A DNA stretch of 64,000 bases from the NCBI RefSeq assembly GCF_017430385.1, contig NZ_JAFRNB010000039.1:1-64000 (forward strand), written 5' to 3'. Each line of letters starts with the position of its first letter. Positions within the stretch are counted from its first letter, which is position 1. The translations under genes were made by a program, and so were the position numbers. Shown here in pieces: positions 16,494-25,966 of this stretch. The notes beneath the pieces are model-generated. The model made no database searches. It saw only the letters and a program-made list of their open reading frames with translations, and was not told the origin of the DNA. Source of the stretch: Treponema sp. GTDB lineage: Bacteria > Spirochaetota > Spirochaetia > Treponematales > Treponemataceae.

Positions 16494-17801
16494 ATGATTA
16501 TTTTGAAATGGAAAAAAGCTCTTGCGCTGGCTTTGGCGGCAAGCGTCCTTCTTCTCTCTGGCTGCGAGAAAAAGCAGGCGGCTGCGGCAGAAGGCAAAAT
16601 CGGCGGAACGATTATCGTTCTCACAAATCGCACCGATGTGGTGGACACAAAGTTTCAGGAGTACAAAGAGGCATTCGAGCAGAAATATCCCGGCACGAAT
16701 GTTGAATTCGAGGCAATAACCGACTACGAAGGCACAGTCCGCACGCGAATGTCAACGAATGAATACGGCGATGTGCTTTGCAAGCCTGGGATTCAGACCA
16801 TCGACTACCCGCGTTACTTCGAGCCGCTCGGTTCAATCGAGGAATTCAACGAAAAATTCAACTTCACGCAAGGCTCAAACGCAATTGACTATCAGGGAAC
16901 GGCTTATGCCTATCCTGTCATGGGAGTCGTGGGCGGCGGAATCGTCTACAACAAGAAAGTGTTCAAAAAAGCCGGCATAACAAAAACTCCCCGCAACACC
17001 GAAGAATTTTACACCGCCTTGCAGGCAATCAAAGACAAGACGGACGCAGTTCCAATCTTCATGAACTATCCCGCAGGCTGGACACTCGTTCAGTGGGAGG
17101 GCGGAGTCACGGCATTCACGGACGACACTGATTATAAAAACAAAATGGTTCACCAAAGCGAGCCTTTCCAAAAGGGAACTGCTCACTACGAGCTGTACAA
17201 ACTCATGTACGAAGTGGTCAAACGCGGCTTGTGCGAGCGCGACATGCTTGCCTCTGACTGGGAAATGAGCAAACAAGAGCTTGCGGACGGGAAAATCGGT
17301 TGCATGGTCTTGGGAAGCTGGGCAATCACGCAAATTAAAAACCTCGCCTCAAATCCCGATGACATCGGTTACATGCCCATGGTGGCGGAAGTCAACGGCA
17401 AGAAATATGCCGAAGCCTCGCTCGACACGCCGCTTTGCATCAATGTCCACAGCAAAAACAAGGCGACTGCCCGCGCATGGATTGAATTCCTCGTGCATGA
17501 AACGGATTGGGTCGAATTCAACGAGTCGATTCCAGCCGTAAAAGGCGGAAAATATCCTTCGGTCTTGGACTCATTCAACGAATTGGGCGTGACTTACTTC
17601 GAGATGAACAAGCCGCCTGTCGGAGAAGAAGGATTGTACGACACCTTGGACAAGGAATCTGAAATCGGCTTCTGGAGTGATCCCGAAAAGAAGAGAATTG
17701 TTGATGCGGCGATGGGAACGACAAACGAGACATTCGAGCAGATTATGGATGACTGGAACAAACGATGGGCTAAAGCACGAAAAAATCGTAATAAAAACTA
17801 A
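16494..17801 (+). CDS. ABC sugar transporter substrate-binding lipoprotein
   Basis: A 435-residue family 1 sugar-binding protein with lipobox LLSGC (C24). It shows the usual features: KIGGTIIVLTNRTDVV at the start of the mature fold, FEAITDYEGTVRTRMST, YPVMGVVGGGIVYNKKVFKKAGI, the conserved GCMVLGSWAI segment, and a C-terminal IMDDWNKRWAKAR. AAGGAG precedes ATG 16494. The gene leads a plus-strand operon with alpha-galactosidase, while its permeases follow behind a separate copy of the same promoter and operator. It probably binds (galacto)mannooligosaccharides. No ATPase gene is in the locus, so a shared MsmK-type ATPase encoded elsewhere is expected. Confidence 0.9.
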   Translation: MIILKWKKALALALAASVLLLSGCEKKQAAAAEGKIGGTIIVLTNRTDVVDTKFQEYKEAFEQKYPGTNVEFEAITDYEGTVRTRMSTNEYGDVLCKPGIQTIDYPRYFEPLGSIEEFNEKFNFTQGSNAIDYQGTAYAYPVMGVVGGGIVYNKKVFKKAGITKTPRNTEEFYTALQAIKDKTDAVPIFMNYPAGWTLVQWEGGVTAFTDDTDYKNKMVHQSEPFQKGTAHYELYKLMYEVVKRGLCERDMLASDWEMSKQELADGKIGCMVLGSWAITQIKNLASNPDDIGYMPMVAEVNGKKYAEASLDTPLCINVHSKNKATARAWIEFLVHETDWVEFNESIPAVKGGKYPSVLDSFNELGVTYFEMNKPPVGEEGLYDTLDKESEIGFWSDPEKKRIVDAAMGTTNETFEQIMDDWNKRWAKARKNRNKN

Positions 17802-20018
17802 ATGAACATTTCTTATAATGAAGAAAACCGCGTGTTCAGCATTGAGACTGCCCACGCGGGCTACTATATCGGAATCGTTGATTCTGAAAATTGTGTCGCT
17901 CATATCCATTACGGGAAAAAACTTTCCTCTGATGACGAGCTTTCTCACCTTCTCCGCATTCACGAACCGCCCTTTGTGCCGTCAGAAAACGAGGGCGACC
18001 GCGCAATCTTCAATGATGCCTTTCCGTGGGAGTATCCTGCGGGCGGCACAGGCGATTTTCGTGAGAGTTGTCTGAATGTGAGCAACGCACTCGGTCAGAA
18101 CGGCTGCCAGCTTTCCTTTGAGAGCTACGAAATCATCAGCGGGAAGCCTGCGCTTGAAGGCTTGCCCGCCACATGGGGGAGCGAAAAAGACTCAAAAACG
18201 CTTCTTCTGCACTGCGTTGACAAGACTTTGCATCTTCGTGACACTCTTTTTTACTCCATTTTTGAAGGATTGGACGCGGTGGCTCGGAGCGCGGTCATTG
18301 AAAACGCAGGAAGCGAAAATCTTACACTCACAAAGGCTTATTCCGCGTGCATTGACATGGACGACAGGGATTTTGAATTCGTGTCGCTCCATGGAGCATG
18401 GGCGAGGGAAAGGCATATTGAGCGCACTCCGCTTCATCATGGGCGAGTGAGCGTGTCTTCTCTGCGGGGAATCACGAGCCACCAAGAAAACAATTTTTTT
18501 GCGCTCGCCACGCGCAAAGCTGACTATGAGACTGGAGAAGTTTTCGGATTCAGCCTTGTCTACAGCGGCAATTTTCTCTCTCAGGCGGAAGTAAATCAAT
18601 TCGACAGCGTGAGAGCCGTCACTGGCATTCACAGCGAGGGATTCAGCTGGCTTCTTGCGCCCGGAGGGCGATTCACCACGCCCGAAGCCGTGATTGTCTA
18701 TTCAAGCGAGGGGCTTGGGGCAATGCAACGGACTTTCCATACGCTCTGGAATTCGCACCTTATCAAAAGTCCATGGAAGAACAAGGAGAGGCCTCTTCTC
18801 ATCAACAACTGGGAAGCGACTTACTTCGACTTCAACACGGAAAAACTGCTTTCAATCGCCCAAAAAGCCGCCTCGTGCGGAATCGAAATGCTCGTTCTTG
18901 ACGACGGCTGGTTTGGCAAGCGCAATGATGCGAACTGCTCGCTCGGCGACTGGGTTGTGAACGAATCGAAAATCACGGGCGGGCTTGAAAATCTCGTTCA
19001 AAAAGTGAATTCGCTCGGGCTAAAATTCGGATTGTGGTTCGAGCCTGAGATGGTTTCGCCTGATTCTGATTTGTACCGCTCGCATCCCGATTGGGCAATA
19101 GCCATACCAGAACGGAAAGCCACGCTCTGCCGTACCCAATATGTGCTTGACTTGAGCCGCAAGGAAGTGCGGGATTACATTTTTGAGTCCGTTGTAAAAA
19201 TCCTTCGCTCTGCCCCAATCGCATATATAAAATGGGATATGAACCGTGCGCTCACCGACATTGGAAGCGTGTCTTTCAAACAAGAACGCGCGGGCGAACT
19301 TCATCATCGCTATGTCCTCGGATTGTACGAGCTTCAAAATCGGCTCGTCAGCACATTCCCTGATTTGCTTCTCGAAAACTGTTCAAGCGGCGGGGCAAGG
19401 TTCGACCCGGGAATGTTGTATTACAGCCCGCAGATTTGGTGCAGCGATGACATGGACCCGATTGAACGGCTTGCGATTCAAGAAGGAACCGCGCTTGTCT
19501 ATCCGCCGTTGTGCATGGGTGCGCATATCGCGGCAAGCCCCAATCATTCGTGCGGCAGAAAAACGCCTTTCATGACACGCGCTTTCGTCGCCCTTTCGGG
19601 AACATTCGGCTACGAGCTGGACTTGACGAAACTTGACGAAACGGAAATTTCACTCGTTCCACATCAAGTTGAGCTGTACAAGCGAAACTGTTTCCTCATG
19701 CAAAATGGCGACTATTACAGAATCGCCTCTTTCGCGGAAAATCACGAATGGGATTCCTGGCTTTTCGCATCAAAAGACAAAAGCGAGGCTCTGCTTACCG
19801 TGGTGCAAGTCCTGAACCGCCCGAATTTCCACTCGCGGAAAGTGCGTCTTCGCGGCTTGAACGAGAAAATCCGCTATCAGGTGAGCATGGAAAACTCCGA
19901 CGGAATAACAGAAGAGCTTGGAAACTGGGGCGGCGACACGCTCATGAACGCAGGTCTTCTTATTCCGCGTTTTTGGGGCGACTTTCAAAGCGCGATTATC
20001 TCTCTCAAAAAAGTGTAA
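17802..20018 (+). CDS. GH36 alpha-galactosidase
   Basis: A 738-residue cytoplasmic enzyme removing alpha-1,6-galactose from galactomannan oligosaccharides. The nucleophile is D479 in YIKWDMNR and the acid/base D549 in WCSDDMDP, 70 residues apart as in characterised GH36 enzymes. Other family landmarks are LVLDDGWFG, GLWFEPEMVSPDS and LLENCSSGGARFD. ATG 17802 directly follows the binding-protein stop codon without a clear ribosome binding site, so translational coupling is likely. Released galactose can enter the gal operon at 3342-7314. Confidence 0.94.
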   Translation: MNISYNEENRVFSIETAHAGYYIGIVDSENCVAHIHYGKKLSSDDELSHLLRIHEPPFVPSENEGDRAIFNDAFPWEYPAGGTGDFRESCLNVSNALGQNGCQLSFESYEIISGKPALEGLPATWGSEKDSKTLLLHCVDKTLHLRDTLFYSIFEGLDAVARSAVIENAGSENLTLTKAYSACIDMDDRDFEFVSLHGAWARERHIERTPLHHGRVSVSSLRGITSHQENNFFALATRKADYETGEVFGFSLVYSGNFLSQAEVNQFDSVRAVTGIHSEGFSWLLAPGGRFTTPEAVIVYSSEGLGAMQRTFHTLWNSHLIKSPWKNKERPLLINNWEATYFDFNTEKLLSIAQKAASCGIEMLVLDDGWFGKRNDANCSLGDWVVNESKITGGLENLVQKVNSLGLKFGLWFEPEMVSPDSDLYRSHPDWAIAIPERKATLCRTQYVLDLSRKEVRDYIFESVVKILRSAPIAYIKWDMNRALTDIGSVSFKQERAGELHHRYVLGLYELQNRLVSTFPDLLLENCSSGGARFDPGMLYYSPQIWCSDDMDPIERLAIQEGTALVYPPLCMGAHIAASPNHSCGRKTPFMTRAFVALSGTFGYELDLTKLDETEISLVPHQVELYKRNCFLMQNGDYYRIASFAENHEWDSWLFASKDKSEALLTVVQVLNRPNFHSRKVRLRGLNEKIRYQVSMENSDGITEELGNWGGDTLMNAGLLIPRFWGDFQSAIISLKKV

Positions 20019-20036
20019 AAAAATGAAAAATTTTTC

Positions 20037-20093
20037 TTGACAATCATAAAAGTCGAGATATACTGAAATTGTTAAAGAAACCGTTTTCTTTAT
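20037..20093 (+). promoter_or_regulatory. Promoter and LacI-type operator of the permease operon
   Basis: TTGACA (20037-20042), 16 bases, TATACT (20059-20064), predicted start near 20071. The operator AAAGAAACCGTTTTCTTT (20074-20091) is a full dyad of the form AAAGAAAnCGnTTTCTTT, the most symmetrical of the four sites. It starts only about 20 bases after the alpha-galactosidase stop, so the permease genes have their own regulated promoter. Confidence 0.78.
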
Positions 20094-20131
20094 TGTTTCT
20101 TCAAATCGTTTCGCAATTAAAGGAGTTGCTT

Positions 20132-21013
20132 ATGAAAAACCAATTGTCCTTCGCATGCCAGCAAAAGCTTGTGATTTTCACATTCCTTTTCTTTCCCGTG
20201 CTGCTGCTTTTGATTTTCGGATTTCTGCCAATCCTGAATATGTTCTTCTACAGTTTTTTGCAATGGGACGGAATCGGTGAGAAAAAATTCATCGGGATTC
20301 AGAATTACATCGAGCTGTTCTCGCGCCCTGAGAATCTTCGCGTATTCGGCGTGAGCATCTACTATTTTGTCGGCTCGCTCATTCAGCTCGCGCTCGCACT
20401 TTTATTCGCGGTCATTCTCTCGAAAAAACTTCGCGGCTCGAACTTTTTCAAGGGAGTGCTTTTCTTCCCGAACCTTATCAACGGAGTCGCAATCGGCTTC
20501 ATTTTTCTCTACTTCTTCAAGGATACGGGAACGCTCAACGAAGTCTTGAAGTTCATCGGGCTTGACGGAAAAGTTCTCTGGCTCACCGATCCGCACATGG
20601 TCAATTACTCGCTCACATTCACTTCAATCTGGCGATACATGGGCTTCAATGTGGTCATGTTCGTGGCGGCAATTCAGTCGCTTCCGTCGGACATTTACGA
20701 GGCGGCGAATCTTGACGGCGCGAACAGCTGGCAGCAATTCTGGTATCTTACATTCCCCGGAATCGCGCCGGTTATTCAAATCAACATGATTCTTGCGGTC
20801 AAGGGCGCGGTGAGCGTTTTCGAGATTCCCTACATCATGACAGGCGGCGGAAACGGCTCTTCAACCTTCGTCATCCGAACAATGGACACGGCTTTCAAAT
20901 TCAACAAAATCGGACTTGCCTCAGCAATGGCAATCGTCCTTACGGTCATAGTTCTTGTGGTTTCGGCAATCCAAAACCGCATGTTCAAAAAATCTGAAGG
21001 GGGAATCGCATAA
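20132..21013 (+). CDS. ABC sugar transporter permease, MalF/UgpA type
   Basis: A 293-residue inner-membrane permease with six predicted segments and the EAA loop EAANLDGANSWQQFWYLTFP. ATG 20132 is chosen over an upstream in-frame start at 20069 because AAAGGAG lies 6-7 bases before it and the upstream start falls inside the promoter. It pairs with the next gene, which overlaps it by one base, and with the binding protein at 16494. Confidence 0.92.
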   Translation: MKNQLSFACQQKLVIFTFLFFPVLLLLIFGFLPILNMFFYSFLQWDGIGEKKFIGIQNYIELFSRPENLRVFGVSIYYFVGSLIQLALALLFAVILSKKLRGSNFFKGVLFFPNLINGVAIGFIFLYFFKDTGTLNEVLKFIGLDGKVLWLTDPHMVNYSLTFTSIWRYMGFNVVMFVAAIQSLPSDIYEAANLDGANSWQQFWYLTFPGIAPVIQINMILAVKGAVSVFEIPYIMTGGGNGSSTFVIRTMDTAFKFNKIGLASAMAIVLTVIVLVVSAIQNRMFKKSEGGIA

Positions 21014-22182
21014 TGAAACACGAAATTTTGAGAATCAATTCATACGGTGACAAGGTACTCGTCAGAAATTTGAAATATCTCCTGCTTTTTCTTGCGGCAG
21101 TGAGTGTCATTCTTCCGATTGTGGTGGTTTTCCTTGGCTCTTTCAAGACCAGCGAAGAATTCAACCGCTCAAAGCCATTCGCGCTCCCCACATTCACCTC
21201 GAACACGGAGATATGGAAGGGAACGAAAAATCTCGCTGACGGCGGCACACTCACCATCACAAAAAAAATGCTCGAAAAGCACGAAGTCCGCAAAGTCACG
21301 CTCATCGTTGACCCGATTGAGGACAAAGATAATGCGGTCTGGATTTCGGACAAAAGCGGCTCAATCGTCAGCAGGGGAGAAGGAAAAGTCGGCGAGAGCG
21401 AAATCACAATCGCCATTCCTAAGGGTGCGCAAAAAGACCTTGCGAAAGAAGGATTTTCAATCAGCGGGGAAAACGCAACCGTCCACCGTGTAAAAGTGCT
21501 TGAAGGCTTCTTCCTCGACAACTATATCGTCGCCTTTTCAAAGGGAAACATGTTGCTCGGCTTCTTGAACACGCTGATTCTGATTTTCTTCTCGGGGATT
21601 GGAACGGTTCTCACGGGAAGCATGACGGCATTCGTTTTGAGCCGCTTCAAATTCAAGGGCAAGAAAATCGTCTACACGGCATTCTTGTGGATTGCGCTCA
21701 TTCCGACAATCACCACGCAGGTGGCGACATTTCAGATTATCTACAAGCTGGGGCTTTACAACACGAGATTAAGCTGCATCATCCTCTCGATGGGCACGGA
21801 CATCATCGGAATCATGATTTACCTGCAATTTTTGAACAACATTTCAAATTCGCTTGACGAAAGCGCGATTATCGACGGGGCAAGCTGGTGGCAGGTGTTC
21901 ACAAAAATCATCTTCCCGCTCTTGCAGCCAGCGACGGTCACGATTTTGATTCTGAAATGTATCAACCTGTACAACGACTTTTACAATCCGCTTTTGTACA
22001 TGCCCAAACAGAGCCTCATGGTGATTTCGACATCGCTCTACAAGTTCAAGGGCCCGTTCGGCACAAACTGGCCGGTCATCTGCGCGGGTGTCGTGATTGC
22101 CCTCATTCCGACTTTGATTACATTCATCGTGTTGCAACGCTACATTTACGGCGGCATGGTCACGGGGTCGGTAAAAGAGTGA
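21013..22182 (+). CDS. ABC sugar transporter permease, MalG type with extra periplasmic domain
   Basis: A 389-residue permease whose C-terminal two thirds are ordinary MalG (DESAIIDGASWWQVFTKIIFP is the EAA loop). Between the first membrane segment (about residues 18-42) and the next (about 180-200) lies an inserted region of roughly 110 residues, beta-rich and charged (KNLADGGTLTITKKMLEKHE, VRKVTLIVDPIEDKDNAVWI, EGFSISGENATVHRVKV). The usual MalG-type length is about 280, so the insertion is unusual and probably faces the periplasm. The start codon overlaps the stop of the partner permease (TAATG). Confidence 0.9.
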   Translation: MKHEILRINSYGDKVLVRNLKYLLLFLAAVSVILPIVVVFLGSFKTSEEFNRSKPFALPTFTSNTEIWKGTKNLADGGTLTITKKMLEKHEVRKVTLIVDPIEDKDNAVWISDKSGSIVSRGEGKVGESEITIAIPKGAQKDLAKEGFSISGENATVHRVKVLEGFFLDNYIVAFSKGNMLLGFLNTLILIFFSGIGTVLTGSMTAFVLSRFKFKGKKIVYTAFLWIALIPTITTQVATFQIIYKLGLYNTRLSCIILSMGTDIIGIMIYLQFLNNISNSLDESAIIDGASWWQVFTKIIFPLLQPATVTILILKCINLYNDFYNPLLYMPKQSLMVISTSLYKFKGPFGTNWPVICAGVVIALIPTLITFIVLQRYIYGGMVTGSVKE

Positions 22183-22216
22183 GCAGTTAGCAGTTAGCAG
22201 TTAGCAATTAGCAATT
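22183..22216. repeat. Low-complexity heptamer repeat (GTTAGCA)n
   Basis: Directly after the permease stop there are about five copies of a 7-base unit GTTAGCA / ATTAGCA. Variants occur again near 24411-24430 (GTTATCAGTTAACAGTTGTT), 48330-48350 and 58141-58197. This looks like a dispersed short tandem intergenic repeat. Confidence 0.6.
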
Positions 22217-22239
22217 TATTATATGGGAGATTTTATATT

Positions 22240-24408
22240 ATGAAGAAAGTTTTATTACATTTAAAAAATGCCCTTTGTTTTGGGACGATGCTCATAAGTC
22301 TCGCTTTGATTCCGCTTCTTGCCGGCTGCAAATCTCAGGCTGAAAAAGAAGGTTTCGTTGTGGTGAAAGGCGGGCAGTTTTACAAGGACGGAAAGCCCTT
22401 CAGATTCGTGGGAACGAACAACTACTACCTGCATTACTCGCCCGACAAAATGATTGACGATTTCTTCTCGGCCGCGGACGAAATGAAAATCCCCGTGGTG
22501 AGATGCTGGGGTTTCCAGTTCGGGCCGCACCGCGACCACAATTCTCATGGAATGGACGAACCTGGCGAATTCGGAGTGCCGGAGAAATTCATCAAGCGGA
22601 ACAAAAAGCAGCCAGACCAGTTCGGCTACCCGCGCGACATTTTCGAGCGGCTTGACTACACAATCGCGCAGGCGAAAAAGCACAATATCCGCCTCGTCAT
22701 TGCACTCAACAATTACTGGGGCGACTTCGGCGGAATTCAGAACGCTTCAAGCTGGCAGAGATGGTTCAACCTTGAAAGCGCGGAGGATTTTTACACCAAC
22801 GAAGAATGCAAAAAGACTTACAAAGAATACATCAGCTACATTCTGAACCGCGTAAACACTTACACAAACATCGCCTACAAGGACGACCCAACGGTCATGA
22901 CATGGGAAGTGATGAACGAGCCGCGCGACCAAAAAGACAAGAGCGGCGCGACCGTCACAAAATGGGTCGAAGAGATGAGCGCGTACATCAAATCAATCGC
23001 GCCCAAGCAGCTGTGCGCTGTGGGAGACGAGGGCTTCATGAAGCTTGACGGATTCGTTCCTTACGCGGGCGAAGGCTCAACGAGCTATGACGGCTACGAG
23101 GGAGAAGATTTTGACGCGCTTCTTGCCATCAAAAGCATCGATTACGGCACATTTCATCTCTATCCCGAAACTTGGGGAATCTTGGACAAAGCGCAAGTCG
23201 CATGGGGAGACGAATTCATCAGAAAGCATGCCGAGTCGGGCAGAAAGGCGAAAAAGCCAGTGGTTCTCGAAGAATACGGAACAAGCGCGGGCGGAAACCT
23301 GAACCGAAAGGCGGTCTACGACATTTGGAACAACACCGCCTACAAAGAAGGGCTTGCGGGAAGCATGTTCTGGATTCTCACATCAACCAATTCTTACGAA
23401 AGCGGGAACGGCACAGACGATGCGAACGATGGTCTTTATGACGACTACGACGGATTCAGAATTTTGAACGACAAGAGCGAAGTGGCAACGCTCCTCAGCG
23501 ACTACTCAGATTTGTTCGCGGGGAAAGCAGTCTCTCCACAGCTGAGTAAAAATCGAGTCTACCTTTTGAATCCGGCCCGCGACCAGGACGCGAAAGGCAT
23601 TTTTGAAGTCCGCGCACAGTTCCTGCAAGGCGCGAAAAACGAAGCGAAAGTCAAGCGGGCGGAGCTTTACATAAACGGCGAGCCAGCACCTTCTCCACGC
23701 ACGCTCAACTACAATGCCGAGGCAGATTTCTACCGACTGAACTTCGACACGCTTGCAAACGCAAAAGTTTATCCCGACGGAAGCAAGCTCGACATCAGCG
23801 TTTTGTTCACGTTTGACGACGGGACACAGCGTTCAACCGAAACGCACACAATCACCATCGCAAATGTGGTGACTTATTCGGTCATCAAGAAATACGATTT
23901 CGCAAACGATGAGGCGAACGCTTCTTCTTTGGGCGGCTACATGGCTGAACTCAAAGAAATCAAGCACACGACTTTGAACGGCGGCATGGTCGAGATTGAC
24001 GGAAGCTATTCGGGCGAAAACAACTGGGAGGAGCTGAAAATCAAATTCGGCGACATGAGCGAAGTCGCAGAGGCATCGAAAATCGAATTCACTCTTTATT
24101 ACGAGAAGTCGAAGATGACACCCCACGCGACAAAATCAGATGAAGCCGACAAACTCCCGGGTTTCCAGCCCTACATCGCATTCGACCCGGGCTGGGTCAA
24201 GACAGGTCTCAAAGAAAACAACCGCTACCTGAAAGACACGCCTGTCGTCACGCTCGAGGACGGAAAAGAATACTACAAACTGGAGACGAGCCTAGAATTC
24301 TTCCAGAACCCTGGCTATACCTTCGTCACGATTTGCCCCACGCTCGGCTATGTCAAGTATGACGGTGCAATCTACATCGACGATGTAATTCTCTACAAAA
24401 AAGACTGA
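22240..24408 (+). CDS. GH5 endo-beta-1,4-mannanase lipoprotein with probable C-terminal CBM27
   Basis: A 722-residue lipoprotein (lipobox LLAGC, C30). The GH5 domain starts at about residue 38 with FVVVKGGQFYKDGKPFRFVG. The acid/base E227 is in WEVMNEPR and the nucleophile E345 in VVLEEYGTS. A beta-sandwich linker domain (about 435-545) follows, then a module of about 175 residues (KKYDFANDEANASSLGGY to YDGAIYIDDVILYKKD) with the layout of mannan-binding CBM27. This arrangement resembles the Thermotoga maritima mannanase. It is expected to work outside the cytoplasm on galactomannan next to the lipoprotein GH26. Confidence 0.9.
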   Translation: MKKVLLHLKNALCFGTMLISLALIPLLAGCKSQAEKEGFVVVKGGQFYKDGKPFRFVGTNNYYLHYSPDKMIDDFFSAADEMKIPVVRCWGFQFGPHRDHNSHGMDEPGEFGVPEKFIKRNKKQPDQFGYPRDIFERLDYTIAQAKKHNIRLVIALNNYWGDFGGIQNASSWQRWFNLESAEDFYTNEECKKTYKEYISYILNRVNTYTNIAYKDDPTVMTWEVMNEPRDQKDKSGATVTKWVEEMSAYIKSIAPKQLCAVGDEGFMKLDGFVPYAGEGSTSYDGYEGEDFDALLAIKSIDYGTFHLYPETWGILDKAQVAWGDEFIRKHAESGRKAKKPVVLEEYGTSAGGNLNRKAVYDIWNNTAYKEGLAGSMFWILTSTNSYESGNGTDDANDGLYDDYDGFRILNDKSEVATLLSDYSDLFAGKAVSPQLSKNRVYLLNPARDQDAKGIFEVRAQFLQGAKNEAKVKRAELYINGEPAPSPRTLNYNAEADFYRLNFDTLANAKVYPDGSKLDISVLFTFDDGTQRSTETHTITIANVVTYSVIKKYDFANDEANASSLGGYMAELKEIKHTTLNGGMVEIDGSYSGENNWEELKIKFGDMSEVAEASKIEFTLYYEKSKMTPHATKSDEADKLPGFQPYIAFDPGWVKTGLKENNRYLKDTPVVTLEDGKEYYKLETSLEFFQNPGYTFVTICPTLGYVKYDGAIYIDDVILYKKD

Positions 24409-24448
24409 CGGTTATCAGTTAACAGTTGTTAAGAAGCAGGAGATTTCT

Positions 24449-25666
24449 ATGAAACTGACAGAAAAAGAAAAAGCAAGGCTCACCGCCCTTGAAAAAGAAA
24501 CCCGCTCGGAGCTGGAAAATCACATCATTCCGTTTTGGGAAGGGATGAAAGACGAGGAGCGCGGCGGCTTCTACGGACTTTTGGACTATGATTTGAATCT
24601 CGACAAGAACGCGGTCAAAGGCTGCATCTTGAACAGCAGAATCCTTTGGTTCTTCTCGAACGCCTACAAAATGCTCGGCGAAAAAGAACTTTTCTCCTAC
24701 GCGCACCATGCCTACGCCTTCCTTAAAGAAAAATGCTTGGACAGCAAAAACGGCGGCGTGTTTTGGAGCGTGAACGCGGACGGAAGCGTGGCTGACAGCA
24801 CGAAGCACAGCTACAATCAGGCCTTCGCAATCTACGCGCTCTGCTCCTACTTCGAGATAAGCCACGACCGCGCCGCGCTGGAAACGGCATTCGATTTGTT
24901 CAACATAATAGAAGAAAAATGCACAGACGAGGTCGGCTACTTGGAGGCATTCACGCGCGACTTCAAGCCCGAATCGAACGAAAAGCTCAGCGAAAACGGA
25001 GTCATGGCGGAAAAGACGATGAACACCCTGCTCCATGTCCTCGAAGCCTACACGGACTTGTACCGCGTGAGCAAGGACGCGCGGGTCAAGGAGCGGCTTC
25101 ACTTCATTCTGCGGCAGTTCGAGTCAAAAATCTGGAATCCCGAGAAAAAGCGGCAGGAAGTCTTCTTTGACAAGAACCTGAACACGCTGATTGACCTCTA
25201 TTCCTACGGTCACGACATCGAAACGAGCTGGCTTTTAGACAAGTGCCTTTCGGTGCTGGGGGAAGAAGAATACACCAGCCTTATCGCGCCCATCACAAAG
25301 ACAATGGCGGAGCAGATTCTGTCCATAGCCTACAAAAATCACTCGCTTTTGAACGAATGTGAGAAGGGCAAGGACGACAGCAAGCGAATCTGGTGGGTTC
25401 AGGCAGAAAGCGTGGTGGGATTCCTGAACGCCTTCCAGAAAAGCGGAAACGAAAGCTACCTGACGGCGGCCACAGACATCTGGAACTACATCAAGACCAC
25501 CATCGTAGACAGGCGACCCGGCTCGGAATGGTTCTGGTGCGTGGACGAAAGCGGCAAGCCGGCCACAAGGCAGCCAATCGTGGAGCCATGGAAATGCCCC
25601 TATCACAACGGCAGAATGTGCTTCGAGGTGATGGAAAGGGCGGAGAAAATGAAAGATGAGAATTGA
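24449..25666 (+). CDS. N-acylglucosamine/cellobiose 2-epimerase family: probable mannobiose 2-epimerase
   Basis: A 405-residue (alpha/alpha)6-barrel epimerase of the AGE/CE superfamily. Visible family residues include GGFYGLLDYD at the N-terminus, SRILWFFSNAY, NQAFAIYALCSYF, the catalytic-histidine segments YGHDIETSWLL and WWVQAES, and the closing EWFWCVDESGK / WKCPYHNGRMC. Cellobiose 2-epimerases beside GH130 phosphorylases convert beta-1,4-mannobiose to mannosylglucose (established pathway in Bacteroides fragilis and Ruminococcus albus). The two next genes encode GH130 enzymes, which supports that role. GCAGGAGA precedes ATG 24449. Confidence 0.9.
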   Translation: MKLTEKEKARLTALEKETRSELENHIIPFWEGMKDEERGGFYGLLDYDLNLDKNAVKGCILNSRILWFFSNAYKMLGEKELFSYAHHAYAFLKEKCLDSKNGGVFWSVNADGSVADSTKHSYNQAFAIYALCSYFEISHDRAALETAFDLFNIIEEKCTDEVGYLEAFTRDFKPESNEKLSENGVMAEKTMNTLLHVLEAYTDLYRVSKDARVKERLHFILRQFESKIWNPEKKRQEVFFDKNLNTLIDLYSYGHDIETSWLLDKCLSVLGEEEYTSLIAPITKTMAEQILSIAYKNHSLLNECEKGKDDSKRIWWVQAESVVGFLNAFQKSGNESYLTAATDIWNYIKTTIVDRRPGSEWFWCVDESGKPATRQPIVEPWKCPYHNGRMCFEVMERAEKMKDEN

Positions 25667-25680
25667 AAACTGAAAATGAG

Positions 25681-25963
25681 TCTTTCGCAAAATGCGGAAT
25701 GCTACCCAAGCAAAAGTGAGCCTTCCGCAAAACGCGGATTGCTCACCCAAGCGAAAGTCGGCTTTCCGCAAAATTAGGAATGCTCGCTCAAGACGAAAAC
25801 GGCTTTCCGCAAAATGAGGAATGCTCGCTCAAGACGAAAACGGCTTTCCGCAAAATAAGGATTGTTCACCCAAGCAAAAGTGAGCTTTCCGCAAAATGAG
25901 GAAAGCTCACCGAGGCGAAAACAGTTTTCCGCAAAATAAGGAAAGCTCACCAAGACAAAATGA
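25681..25963. repeat. Seven tandem imperfect copies of a 41-bp unit
   Basis: Copies start at 25681, 25721, 25762, 25803, 25844, 25885 and 25925, each about 39-41 bp. The conserved start of the unit is CTTTCCGCAAAAT, then a GGAATGCTC-like block and a CAAGAC/GCGAAAA-like block. The whole unit is conserved with scattered substitutions, so it is not a CRISPR (no unique spacers). It fills most of the 370-base gap between the epimerase and the first GH130 gene, and there is no other gene there. Confidence 0.9.
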
Positions 25964-25966
25964 TTA

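Noticed and set aside
24419-25102. Long minus-strand open frames opposite the epimerase and GH130 genes
   Set aside because: They are shadow frames of strongly recognisable plus-strand enzymes and have no ribosome binding sites or family motifs.
25681-25963. CRISPR array
   Set aside because: The whole 41-bp unit is conserved from copy to copy, with no stable short repeat alternating with unique spacers, and no cas genes are nearby.
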